Source of the DNA: Macrosoma leucophasiata
Taxonomy: Eukaryota; Arthropoda; Insecta; Lepidoptera; Hedylidae
DNA: 64,000 nucleotides
NCBI GenBank assembly: GCA_036365455.1
Contig: JAWQUS010000030.1
Coordinates: 8,494,001-8,558,000, forward strand
Reading direction: 5' to 3'
Shown here: positions 34,746 through 44,577 of the stretch, piece by piece
How positions within the stretch are numbered: the first letter of the stretch is position 1
Layout of the letters: every line of letters begins with the position of its first letter
The notes under the pieces: generated by a model
What the model was told of the DNA's origin: nothing
The model's database searches: none
The model's input: the letters and a program-made list of their open reading frames with translations, nothing else
Program-made: the position numbers and the translations under genes

Positions 34746-34885
34746 CACATGGATGATGAGTGAATACTGCAAGTTATAGATATGTACACAAAATTAAAGG
34801 TCGTAATGCAGATGCATTGCAATCCCTGAGTCTCAAGTCGTATTGCCTCTGATGAACTCTGATCGTAATTACGTGGCCAGATATA
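34744..34885 (-). repeat. Repeat family A, reverse 3' half
   Basis: Contains 'cacatggatgatgagtgaat', actgcaag, 'gcagatgcattgcaatccct' and 'aattacgtggcc', family A in reverse. Confidence 0.5.
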
Positions 34886-35109
34886 AGACTATTGTTAAAA
34901 TATTATGTTCCTATATTTATTCCCTAAAGCCTAAACTTGAACTTTAACTTGTGATTGTTTAGGCTGATTGTTTTTCTATATTTAAAAAGAATACGACATT
35001 CATTTTATAAAGCTTTTACTCAATTTTTTTTCAACTTTATCAGTACAGAAGACAGGATTTTTGTATACTGTCTGTCTGTATATTTGGCTGAATATAAGAA
35101 AATTCTTAC

Positions 35110-35207
35110 CCTCAGATAAATTTTGTCCATCATTACCACCAACATAATGACCAACTATCACTCTCATTCCACTTTTATCAACATAAGAATCTTCATCAAA
35201 TGTTAAA
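35110..35207 (-). CDS. GALNT exon (stem)
   Basis: 98 nt, CAG acceptor and GTAAGA donor. Reads LTFDEDSYVDKSGMRVIVGH, YVGGNDGQNLSE. Phases join the membrane exon (AGT Ser split) and the next stem exon (GAA Glu split). Low conservation is expected in the stem, so the call rests on phase and context. Confidence 0.78.
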
Positions 35208-35229
35208 CTGCAAAAAACACACCCAATTA

Positions 35230-35460
35230 TAGGTCGCGCCACGTAAAAAGAACGCTGGAAGAAAGGATGTGTTCGCGCATCGGTACACTCGCGCACGAAA
35301 GTACTAGCCCTATTGGTTTATTTTTGATCTAGCTTTCGCTTGCGGTTTCGTGTATTGGTAGGCAGATTGAAAACTATATTACATAGAATAACATAAAATG
35401 AAATAAAAACCCATGACGCGCAGCTTGACCGCCAGAGTTCTTTTTACCTGGCGCGACCTA
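35230..35460. mobile_element. MITE with ~29-bp inverted ends in GALNT intron
   Basis: The left end 'taggtcgcgccacgtaaaaa' and the complement of the right end 'taggtcgcgccaggtaaaaa' match over ~29 bp with two differences. 231 bp, possibly TA target. Its edge is only ~20 nt from the acceptor of exon 35110-35207. Confidence 0.8.
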
Positions 35461-35501
35461 TACCCAACAATATTTAATTTCAATTAATCATTAAAAAATT
35501 A

Positions 35502-35975
35502 TACAAGGTGTAACAGAAAGTAAACAATATTTCAACAGTCCATGCCTATATACTGATGTTAACTCCATCTCCCAAGGTTTTTTTTTCTCCTGAGAATGTA
35601 AAATCATCAGTAATTACCAGTCAAATTTTGATTAAAATTATATGCGTTTCAACCCTAGTAACAAGAGCTGACAGCATAGCAGTTGAAGGCGATTGCTATG
35701 CATATGTGCATAGGTATGAATTGTTAAGATGCTGCATTTCATAAGCCCGCACGCATACCGTTCGCCACACCGTCACCACGCAAGTATGTGTGAAATTCTG
35801 AGCATTTTCATTGACAACTTGTTTGATTTGTCACATAAAATAACAAATAATTCGTTTTTAATCTTTGTATGAGAAAAAGTTGTGATTTTATTCTTATTGT
35901 GTACGTAAGGTGATTTGAAACATGATACAGATGAACACCTTTCAATATTGTTAAACCTTTCGGTGACACCTTGTA
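35502..35975. mobile_element. MITE with 'tacaaggtgt' inverted ends in GALNT intron
   Basis: Left 'tacaaggtgtaacagaaag' and right-end complement 'tacaaggtgtcaccgaaag' form ~19-bp inverted ends. ~474 bp, no transposase. Confidence 0.65.
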
Positions 35976-36017
35976 TAATAAAATTAACATAAAATTAAAA
36001 TATTTTATTTAACATAC

Positions 36018-36166
36018 CTTTTATACCATTTATTTTTATTCCTTCCTTTCACAGTGTTATACAATTCTATGCTCACATAAATCATTGCATTTATCAAAAA
36101 TATTAATAAAACCACTAATGACACAATTTTTTTCTTGCGACCACGACACAAAAGTGAAAAGAATTC
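36018..36166 (-). CDS. GALNT exon (N-terminal membrane anchor)
   Basis: 149 nt with CAG acceptor and GTATGT donor. Reads EFFSLLCRGRKKKIVSLVV, LLIFLINAMIYVSIELY, then a Lys/Asn-rich stretch. A basic KKK before a 20-residue hydrophobic segment is the type II signal-anchor of Golgi glycosyltransferases. It needs an upstream exon with the initiator Met in phase 0, which I could not identify. Confidence 0.75.
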
Positions 36167-36275
36167 CTGTAATTAAATAACGAGTTAGCATACCTTATAG
36201 AAGTAAGCAGATATATATACATATGTATATAATCTTCAAAGTCCTAAATGGGAAGGCAAAGCGTGGACACAGTAA

Positions 36276-36484
36276 AAATATGAACAGAATGGAAACTACG
36301 TACAAAACGTTCGAAATGGCACACTAACACAAACATGCGCATCGACGCTCGATGTAGCGAGTGACTCAGTACTGCAGCACCCATGCAGCACCGCTAGAAC
36401 CGCTTAGAGGCCTTGTCGATGCGCATGTTTGTGTGAGTGTGACTTTTCAAGGTTTTGTACATAGTTTCCACACTGTTCATATTT
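36276..36484. mobile_element. Fold-back element, 70-bp inverted arms
   Basis: Arms 36276-36345 and 36415-36484 are inverted copies with ~10 mismatches, sharing 'acacaaacatgcgcatcgac' and 'aaatatgaacag'. The 69-bp centre is itself moderately GC-rich. Lies ~110 bp upstream of the GALNT membrane exon. Confidence 0.8.
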
Positions 36485-37029
36485 GCATTCTGGCGTGGAG
36501 CTACAACAGCATGCCTTGTCTCCCTTTACTGTAATGCACTTCTTCAACATAATTTTAATTATAATATGTTCATGTAATACTCTTCAGAAGTGCCATGATT
36601 CATGCAAATATTACAGATTCGCTCATTTTAAATGGGTACTACAATTTCAAATTTCATTAACTATATTTCATAAGAGAAATTGTATAATTAAGGTAACATA
36701 TATATATCATAATATTATTTTGTTGATTAAATTGATCATTTTGCTTTTGGAAGACTGGAAAAATATAGTTTATGATGAAACACAGCTGATCTCTAATGTT
36801 AATAAGACTTACTGTTCTAAAACGCATTGTGAGGTTTTCTGACTAGATACAATACAATCTAATTTTAAAAGTAAACGTGTCACGTATACGCTTAATTCAC
36901 ATTGTTTTCAGTTGTTTGATTGTTTGTTTAGGCACAGTTCAGTTTATTCCACACAGCATCAGTCCCACACTTCTGTAATCGAAGCAGAAGCACACAATAA
37001 CTAAAAAAACAACCACAGCAGGATAAGGA

Positions 37030-38110
37030 TGTAAAAAAATAATTAATTATAAAAAACATCGATTAATAATCGATTATTTTCCTTAAAAATCGATTTATTG
37101 GTTCGATTTTTTTCACAACAATAATCGATTTTTAATCGATTTTTATTTTTATTATTTTACGTAATGCTATCGATTTTTAATCGTGTTTTATTTTTACTGT
37201 TTTACGTAATGCTACCGATTTTTTTTTAATTTAAAAAATAGATTATTAATTAATTTTGTACTTTCCCATTGTTCTTTTAATATTTAACAGCAACTCAATA
37301 TGAGAATTATTTTCAACGCCATCTAGTGCCTTGAAAACATACTATAACTCAATCGGTAAAACAATACAGTCATTCACATTTTGAATTGAATACTGTGGTT
37401 TTTTAAATTCATTTCCTCGTAAATTAAAACTTTATTTTTTAACCTCTCAAGAAGCACGAGCTGAATCTGTCACATTTTGCATGCCCGATAACTTAATTCG
37501 CAGTTTCGGACTTCCGACCAAACCATAAAAATTGCTAGAACACCTATCGTTATGATTTCAACTACTTTTCTGTTCTATTATTTGTAAATAAGTATTAGAG
37601 ATTATTTTCGTTATTCAGTAAAGCGTGTCACAATTATTTTATTTTACTTTCATGTCCGACGTAGATGTTAAATTAAGCAAGTTGTTTTGATAACAAAATA
37701 AAGATAATTAATAGTGCAAACTTCGAATTTACGATGTTTTAAATATATAATATAAAAATAAGTCGGGTTTTCCTTCCTGACGCTATAACTCCAGAACGCA
37801 CGAACCGATTTCCACGGTTATGCATTCGTTGGAAAGGTCTCGGGCTCCGTGAGGTTTATAGCAAAGAAAATTAGGGGAAAAATATTTATAAAACGACATC
37901 CACGCTGGCGAAGCCACGGGCAACAGCTCGTTAAAACTATAAAAATCGATTATTAAAAAAAAAACAGTTTTGAATTAACGTTTCTTTAAATAAAAACTAT
38001 ATAAAAATCGATTTAACAAGAAAAACTGTTATTATTGATCGATTATTATTATTTGGAAATCGATTAAAAAAAATTAAGCTTTAAAAATAATCGAATAATA
38101 AATTATATTA
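37030..38110. repeat. ATCGATT-rich degenerate repeats with an embedded reverse repeat
   Basis: 37040-37250 and 37940-38110 are packed with aaaatcgattattaatcgat-like motifs on both strands, so they could fold extensively. 37750-37935 is a reverse dispersed repeat ('acgcacgaaccgatttccac' to 'ggcgaagccacgggcaacag'). Confidence 0.6.
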
Positions 38111-38518
38111 ATTATTTTTGCCAGCTAAGTCACATCCCTACAGGAGGATGACGGATGATGACGGATACGGATGACGGATTGAGTATTGACCATGGTCTGT
38201 GGTATTGACCATAGAGCTCAATGGTATTGACGGATAAAAAGTGTTGCCAACTCCTGAAGTAAAAAATTGGCTAGATTCCGACGAATTGATAACTTGATAA
38301 CCTCCTCTATTTTTCAAAGACGGTTAAAAGGGCCGCGGACGTTGTAGGCGAATCTCACAACTGGCACGCACATCGTTCTTTTTTAGTATTCCCGCTATGT
38401 TTTGGTGAAATCTCATTCCAACCACCAATATGCGGTCGCGAACAGTGAAGTCATCAATGACGTCGAACGATTGCTCGCGACGACCACAATTATTCTTCGA
38501 AACTAATCCTTTAGCAAG

Positions 38519-39198
38519 GTGCGGCCTCATGCAGAGGCTTGACGCTCGTTTCCAGCGATAAATCTGATCGCGTTCTATGAAGCGACAAAGCTGAAAATAT
38601 TGAACTTAGTCTCTCGACGCTGGTTTCACTTGTATCACCATGACTGCTACGAAAGGAGGTTAGTAAATCGGCTTTTGTTAATCCATGATGACGCGTTGAC
38701 TCGACCCTACTGTTTTTCTTCAGTCGCAAGAAATTCAAGAAATATAAAATAGGGACACCTTACCAGATTTATCGCTGCATACCGAGTGACGGGCGACCTT
38801 TGATTTTTGAGCCTCGGGAAAAATAAAATGTGTGTCGTGACCAGATTTATTGCTGAAAACCATAGAGCAACGCGGCCCACCGGTCGCGGCGGACCGGAGG
38901 GGAGTAGCCATAGCGTGTATTACCGATGCAAAACAGTCTGTCATTTTTTGCGGGGGGAAATACGTGCTACATACCCGCACACTACAAAAATCGTCTATTA
39001 CTACGAAACTCACACCTTTACTATAACAAAATATAGAAACAATTTCACGCGCACATTTACACAAAATTTAGGCGACAGGTATAGGCCCATTTGGGCTTGT
39101 ACTATGACAGAGGGGAAAAACCTGCATATGGCTACTCCCCTCATGTGTTGCTCTATGCTGAAAACGAACGTCGAGCGGCTGCATGAGGCCACACCTTT
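38519..39198. mobile_element. Nested MITEs: outer 'ggtgcggcctcatgcag' element with an inner MITE
   Basis: The outer end 'ggtgcggcctcatgcag' at 38519 is answered by its complement 'ctgcatgaggccacacc' at 39198. Inside, 38866-39160 is a second element beginning 'ccatagagcaac' and carrying 'ggaggggagtagccata'. That inner element recurs in the opposite orientation at 61518-61795. The 172-codon frame across it is not a gene. Confidence 0.6.
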
Positions 39199-39469
39199 AG
39201 GTGGAATAATACAGAGGGCGTTACAATCGTTGCGGCCTTGTTGCTTGGAAAGTGGAACGCGCTCAGCGCGCTCTTTGATCTGTGGGTATTGTATTTGTAC
39301 ACTCTTTAATCTGTGGCTTCATTGACTGATTGCATTGAGATATAGGTATAAATGCATAATGTATAAAGATCAATGACTCGGACTTTTAATTCGATCCCGC
39401 ATTTGACATAAGCATTAGCTAGGTACTGGCACACGTAAAATAATGATACCACATATAACATAAAAGTGC

Positions 39470-39770
39470 GGCCTCATACAGTCGCTAGTCGCTCAATTCC
39501 AGCTATAAATCCAGTCACGTGACCACATTTTTAAATTACCCGCGTCTCAATTTAAATTTCTCGCATCTCAAACGTTTCTAGCGACTAGCGACTAAAAAAC
39601 CCTGGTGCGGCCTCATGCAGTCGCTAGACGCTGGTTTCCAGCGATAAATCTAGTCATGTGACCCCATTTTAAATTCAATAATCAAAAGTCGCTAGTCGCT
39701 CGTCTCCAGCGATAAATCTGATCACTTGACAGTATTTTCAATTTCTCGCGGCTGAAAAACAGTAGCATGG
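39470..39770. repeat. Tandem copies of 'gcggcctcatgcagtcgcta' MITE ends
   Basis: Two head-to-tail copies (39470-39600 and 39603-39770) share 'gtgcggcctcat.cagtcgct', 'tccagc.ataaatc.agtca' and 'gactagcgact'. They belong to the outer family at 38519-39198; a related piece with 'gcgactagcgactttatcgc' is at 41735-41880. Confidence 0.55.
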
Positions 39771-39884
39771 TGTCGATATTATAGTGTTGTTAGTGTTAGT
39801 TGTAGTGTCTATAGTTGTACTATCAACACAACATGTTGACAGTTGATAAAATCAATAATATCGATAATAAAGACAGTATTGATT

Positions 39885-40146
39885 GACCTTGACGCAGTTG
39901 AACGAGCACAAAGAGCAGTTCTTAGGTGTATTATCGCCAAACATATCGTTGTCCAACAATTGATTTATATAAATTGAGTAATGTTCTCACGGTTAGTCAG
40001 CTATTTATTCAGAATAGTAAAAGCAACATAACTTATTTCCCTATAATCAGCAAACACCATCTTCTTGTAATAACAGGATCAACTTACCTCTACCATCGTT
40101 TAGAACTAAGAACTGCTTTTATTCAAAGATTCTTTATGGTATAGGC
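39885..40146 (+). pseudogene. LINE reverse-transcriptase C-terminal fragment
   Basis: The first frame gives DAVERAQRAVLRCIIAKHI; after a shift the second gives PTIDLYKLSNVLTVSQLFIQ and a degenerate end. 'VERAQRAVL' and 'LY.L..VLTV.QL' are typical of the region after the RT palm in insect LINEs. Truncated and frameshifted. Confidence 0.6.
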
Positions 40147-40162
40147 TTTTATAGATTAAAAC

Positions 40163-40420
40163 TATCGATAGTTCGGCAACACTAATCGTCGCGTCTAACA
40201 GAAGCTCCAGTATTATATATTAGTCTATGAACAGAAGCGTCACCGCAGAATAGTGTTGCCGCTCGATATGCTACTGTCGATAGACTATCGATAGTCTATC
40301 AATAGTGTGTCAATAGTGAGAATATCGATAGGACTATCGATAGTATCGACTATCACCATGTTACCATGTTTTGTACGATCGATACAAGCAAAAGTATTGG
40401 TTGTAACGATACTATCGATA
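40163..40420. promoter_or_regulatory. Cluster of TATCGATA motifs
   Basis: TATCGATA occurs at 40163, 40286, 40323, 40335 and 40413, with several one-off versions, in 258 bp. In Drosophila this is the DRE bound by DREF and overlaps BEAF-32 targets; any such role here is inference. The stretch also has inverted 'cggcaacact'/'agtgttgccg' segments, so it may be a MITE. Confidence 0.4.
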
Positions 40421-40929
40421 GATATCCTAACTGATTGACCAAACTTTAATCATAATTTTCCATCCTGTTTATAGCAAAAAAAACGAGAGAACAAAAATTT
40501 GATTGCCAATATAATATTTTATTAAGATACAAGAAATCTGTCGATTACAATGGTACATAATACAATATAATGTTACATTATTTAAAATAATATAAAAAAT
40601 AAATATTATCGATACTTTGATATGTTCGGTTAGTATTCGTGCATCACTTTGTAAACAATGCTTATTATAGAAAATAAATGAATAGCACTAAAAGTTAACT
40701 TATCATTTTATACACTGCATTTGAAAATCCCACAGAAATCGACACAATCTGAAAACTTGTACCTGACCTCACAAGGGTCAATTCAAGATTATTTTCGTTT
40801 TTTCTTGCGTCCTTCTGTTTTATACAATACGAGAGCATAATTAGTCAACACAAAGCAAAACATAAAATATCACACTAACTAGTTAATAACCCAAACTCAA
40901 AAATGTTTTTCATTTACTTAAAACTCGAC

Positions 40930-41722
40930 TAGATCGCCATCATAAGACGACTGATTGTTTATTCATCATCCCTCCCTCCACGCGTGAATCGCAACAAAAG
41001 GGGGGGGATGGTTCAGGGGTCGAGGAATGTCCTCCTTCCCCGGGCCTATCTGCCCCCGAGACGTCGGGGGCGTGGTCCTTAACTGGAGATGCTGGCACGC
41101 AGAGGAACTCGCTGAAGGAGGCTTCATACACTTTTTTTTTTTTTTCTCCTTTTTTTTAGCTTTTTAACCCTTTTCTTTGTTTTATGATTTTTTTTTGTTT
41201 TTTCTGTTTTTGGGTATATTCTTTTCACTCCCTCAGCTATTCCTCCGCGCGCCGCTTACAAAAGGTTGAATATGTTGACGTTGGCGATGGTAAGGGGCCA
41301 CACGACCACGTCGTCACCTTGGCCTAAGCCTGACGGCGCAGCCGCGGTCCCGGGCGACGTCTCAAGTCCTCGACCGGGAGTCGAACCCGGTCGGTGGGCG
41401 GGGCTCGAACCCTCCCAATAATCTGCGGGTGGTTGGGGCCTGTCGACAGTGGTATATGTGTCAGTGTAGGTGTATGTCTGGGCGGCCTTCACTGTGATCC
41501 GGGGGATCGGGGCCTTTGGAGGGATGGGGTGGGCAACATCGGCTCGACGCGCCCTCGGCGATGCAGGAGGGAGGACTCTCGCTCGGCAACGGACGACCCT
41601 CGGGTGGGCGGCTGTGGAGAGGGGCGATTCCGCGGAGATGCTCGAGGGGTCCGTTGTCTGCACGGTCGAACATTCGACGCGCGAGACGGACCACGAACTC
41701 CTCCACGGACTCAACCCCTAAT
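40930..41722 (-). pseudogene. Jockey-type LINE, 3' fragment
   Basis: Reverse frame 41461-41706 reads EEFVVRLARRMFDRADNGPL EHLRGIAPLHSR, and a later frame gives FSEFLCVPASPVKDHAPD. The segment 'gtccgtggaggagttcgtgg' begins identically at 63952 in the LINE at the right edge, so both are one family. Only the C-terminal tail and 3' UTR are present; GC-rich against an AT-rich background. Confidence 0.65.
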
Positions 41723-42049
41723 TATAAGACGAGTGACAAGCGATAAAGCTCAACATTTTCAGCTTTATCGCTACATATGACGTGACAGCTGGTGACAGCG
41801 TCAGACCGCGTGACAGCTGGTGACAGCGTCAGACCGCGTGTCGTCAGAGCGACTAGCGACTTTATCGCTCCATGATGAACCCAACAATCAATAAACAATC
41901 GCGATTTTATGACTATGTATTTTTTTTTAAAGTTTGTCATGACCATTGATACAGAGTCTTTCAGTCGTATACATATTGAATTTCACATTTCTTTAAATTA
42001 ATGAATATCCATATGGAAGATGACGATGATTAAATGAGGAATATGATGA

Positions 42050-42290
42050 GATGATGGGTTGGCTCCAGTAAAGCGATGGGGACTTTACTGAAGTTTTTAC
42101 GAAGTTTTGGAGGCAATACGAAAAATCACTTTTCACTTCATAATATCACTTTCTTACACTCGTGAACATTATCGAATGCTTTATGATAAAAATCCCACCA
42201 TTTTTACACATAAAAACGCGACTATACACAAATTTCGAAAATAATATCACGCAGCGACACAGTTCCCGCCAAAACTCCGAAAACACTATG
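42050..42290 (-). repeat. Diverged relative of retroposon family R, reverse
   Basis: In reverse it starts 'ggagttttggcgggaac' and later has 'attgcctccaaaacttcg' and 'ccatcgctttactgga', three anchors of family R in the right order, but the sequence between is different. It could be an old copy or a related source locus. Confidence 0.5.
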
Positions 42291-42798
42291 TAATTACAAT
42301 AATGGTGTGCCAATTCTATGAATAAATGATCGATTTTATTCAAGTAAATACATAATTATTTACAAAAAATATTTATTAATTACACATTGCATTATTTTAT
42401 TAAAAGTTATGTTTAAGTATATGTTTTCTTTCAATTATATTAAAAGCGAAACTTATAATAAAAGAGCGTAGACAGCTAATTTTCTTTAACTTTGAGTGTA
42501 TTTCTTTGTTTTGGTTTGCCATCAAAATTAATTCTCAGCCAAGTACATTACAAAAAGATGTGAACACAATGTCCTCAAAGAAAAAAGAAGTTCACAATAT
42601 TCTTTGACGGTTACGTGTAAAAGTAATGATCGGCAACGCCTACAAGTACGTGAAAAACGAAACTTCTGCTCTAAAATAGTAGTTGTTTAGATAAAAATAT
42701 TTCCGAATCGTATATCATTACGTTGGAACACTGAAAATGGCAAAAACTGAAATTCCGAGTAGGTATGTATGTATAGTTAGGTACATAAGTCTAAGGTA

Positions 42799-43213
42799 GA
42801 GTTTTGGCGGGAACCTTGAAAGAGGCGTATGGTACTCTTATTTTATTTCATATTCTTGGTGTATTTTTAAGTTTTATTGAATAAAGTTGGTGGCATTTTG
42901 TTTGATATAGGTTTATTACAGTGCCCGTGTATAGTGAAAAAGAATAACAGTGCGAAAACACGACCTTTCAGGTTGCCTCCAAAACTTCATTGTAAATGTT
43001 CTGGTAAAGTAGCCATCGCTTTACTCGAATAACTTGACTGTAACACACTTGACTGACATATTATACTTGATAACTTATATACTTGATACTTACCTATTAT
43101 ACTTGATGACGATATTATACCAACTTTTACGCTGCTTAAATAAATGCGAAATATCGTTTTACTTGACACTGGCAATATGCGTAATAGCGATGCCATATCC
43201 AAAAAAAAAAAAG
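42799..43213 (+). mobile_element. Novel retroposon family R, copy 2
   Basis: 415 bp, start 'gagttttggcgggaaccttg' and end in a 12-A run. Flanked by the 12-bp direct repeat aagtctaaggta (42787-42798 and 43214-43225). Confidence 0.85.
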
Positions 43214-43335
43214 AAGTCTAAGGTACCTTCAAGCTTCTTGGTACATAATTATTGATCCATGATCCGATTATCCAATCCTGTGATTGTGCTAATCAAAAAT
43301 CAAAGAGTATACAAGCACTATACAACTAAACAAAT

Positions 43336-44188
43336 GAGTTTTGGCGGGAACCTTGAAAGAGGCGTACGGTGCTCTTATTTTACTTCATTTTCTTGGTGTA
43401 TTTCTATCTTATATTGATTAAAGTTGGTGGCATTTTGTTTGATATAGGTTTATTATAGTGTCCGTGTATAGTGAAACAGAATAACAGTGCGAAAACACGA
43501 CCTTTCAGGTTGCCTCCAAAACTCCGTTGTAAATGTTCTGGTACAGTAGCCATCGCTTTACTCGAATAACTAACTGTAACTCACTTGACTTACATACTTA
43601 AAAAATAATTGACTGTCTATATTATACTAACTTTTACGCTGCATAAATAAATACGAAAGGAGATGTTGCGAGCTCGGCTCTGGATCGTACACGTCCTCAA
43701 AAAATGGGTAAATTAAAGAAGAATCCGAAAAAAATACTATTAATTTATTCAAGAATATATTTTAGAGTTACAACCACATTTAATTCAAACGATTTTATCA
43801 TTTTCAGCTATGTTTAACATGGCGGCGATACAGCCGACGCTTGGGATCAAACGATTTCGATAGAATTTAGAAAATTTCCTTTTTTCTCCAAGTACTATAT
43901 AATCCAAAATACAATTTAAAAAATAAAAATGTCAAAATGACATCGCCCGCCATATTCGCCATGTTGGTTTTGAGTTGCAATTCTAACTCCAAATAATGTT
44001 TTGTAACTGCAAACAAAGTTAAATAAGTGAAAATATGCAGTAAAAACGTTTTTATATTGATTTTGCCTGTTTAATGATATTGTGTACAATACATGGCCGG
44101 AGGTCCATACATTTTTGCAACATCTCTTTTCGTTTTACATGACACTGGCAATATGCGTAATAGCGATGCCATAATAACAAAAAAAAAA
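43336..44188 (+). mobile_element. Novel retroposon family R, copy 3, carrying a nested MITE
   Basis: Starts at the same base as copies 1 and 2 and ends in a 12-A run. Flanked by aactaaacaaat (43324-43335 and 44189-44200). Interrupted near 43659-44127. It ends ~200 bp before the DHX36 start codon. Confidence 0.85.
43657..44129. mobile_element. MITE nested in retroposon R copy 3
   Basis: 'aaaggagatgttgc' on the left and the complement of 'gcaacatctctttt' on the right form 14-bp inverted ends with one mismatch. ~470 bp; removing it restores family R sequence (gcgaaa|..|cgttttac). Interior has 'catggcggcgat' and 'cgccatgttggtt' motifs. Confidence 0.7.
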
Positions 44189-44385
44189 AAACTAAACAAA
44201 TGCAAATCAGTAAAGATCAGTATGTGTGTATATTCCATGATATATGATAAGCAAAGAGTATACTACAAATGTATTATTAATGTGTTAATTGTGTAGTGTG
44301 TACATACATCATACATAGCTTGTGTTGTGTTTTGTGATCGTGAATTCTTTCTTCTAATTTATTTTATAGTGGATGAAATTAAACT

Positions 44386-44577
44386 ATGCCTCGGCACTAC
44401 AATAACAGGAATAAAATCGGTCCTAGGAGTCATCCTTGGATGGCCTGGGGCATTGCAGATAAACCAAAAAATAACAGTAACTGTCGACCAAAAGGCCTTA
44501 GAGGCCGGGACATAGGTCTTTTTTATAGAGATAGACAACAAAATAAGCGTAAAGAAGAAGAAAAAAGAGAAAATGTG
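44386..44577 (+). CDS. DHX36/RHAU helicase, exon 1 (RHAU-specific motif)
   Basis: 64 codons ending at donor GTG|GTATGT, phase 0. After a short basic N-terminus it reads CRPKGLRGRDIGLFYRDRQQ and a Lys/Glu-rich stretch. That is the RHAU-specific motif (PGxLKGREIGxWYAxKQ in vertebrate DHX36), the helix that stacks on G-quadruplex ends. This assigns the gene to the DHX36 branch rather than DHX9, DHX57 or YTHDC2. A tttatag acceptor just before the ATG (44370) suggests a 5' UTR intron. Confidence 0.88.

Larger units (their letters stand above)
36167..44385. other. Spacer between GALNT and DHX36 (divergent 5' ends)
   Basis: Should include the missing first GALNT exon and both promoters. Contents: a fold-back element, ATCGATT-rich repeats, a MITE cluster, LINE fragments, TATCGATA-rich DNA and two retroposons, listed separately. 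Nothing specific was seen in 36490-37030, 38110-38320, 40430-40920 and 42300-42780. Confidence 0.55.

Noticed and set aside
38324..38738. Two reverse ORFs (68 and 75 codons) resembling transposase fragments
   Set aside because: No recognisable motif; they overlap the MITE cluster.
38807..39325. 172-codon ORF
   Set aside because: Lies across two nested MITEs; a similar frame at 61482-61853 is the same repeat in reverse. No homology to a protein family.
41256..41780. Several overlapping 76-152-codon GC-rich ORFs on both strands
   Set aside because: Only the reverse frame with EEFVVRLARRMFDR is meaningful, as LINE tail; the others are shadows of GC-rich sequence.
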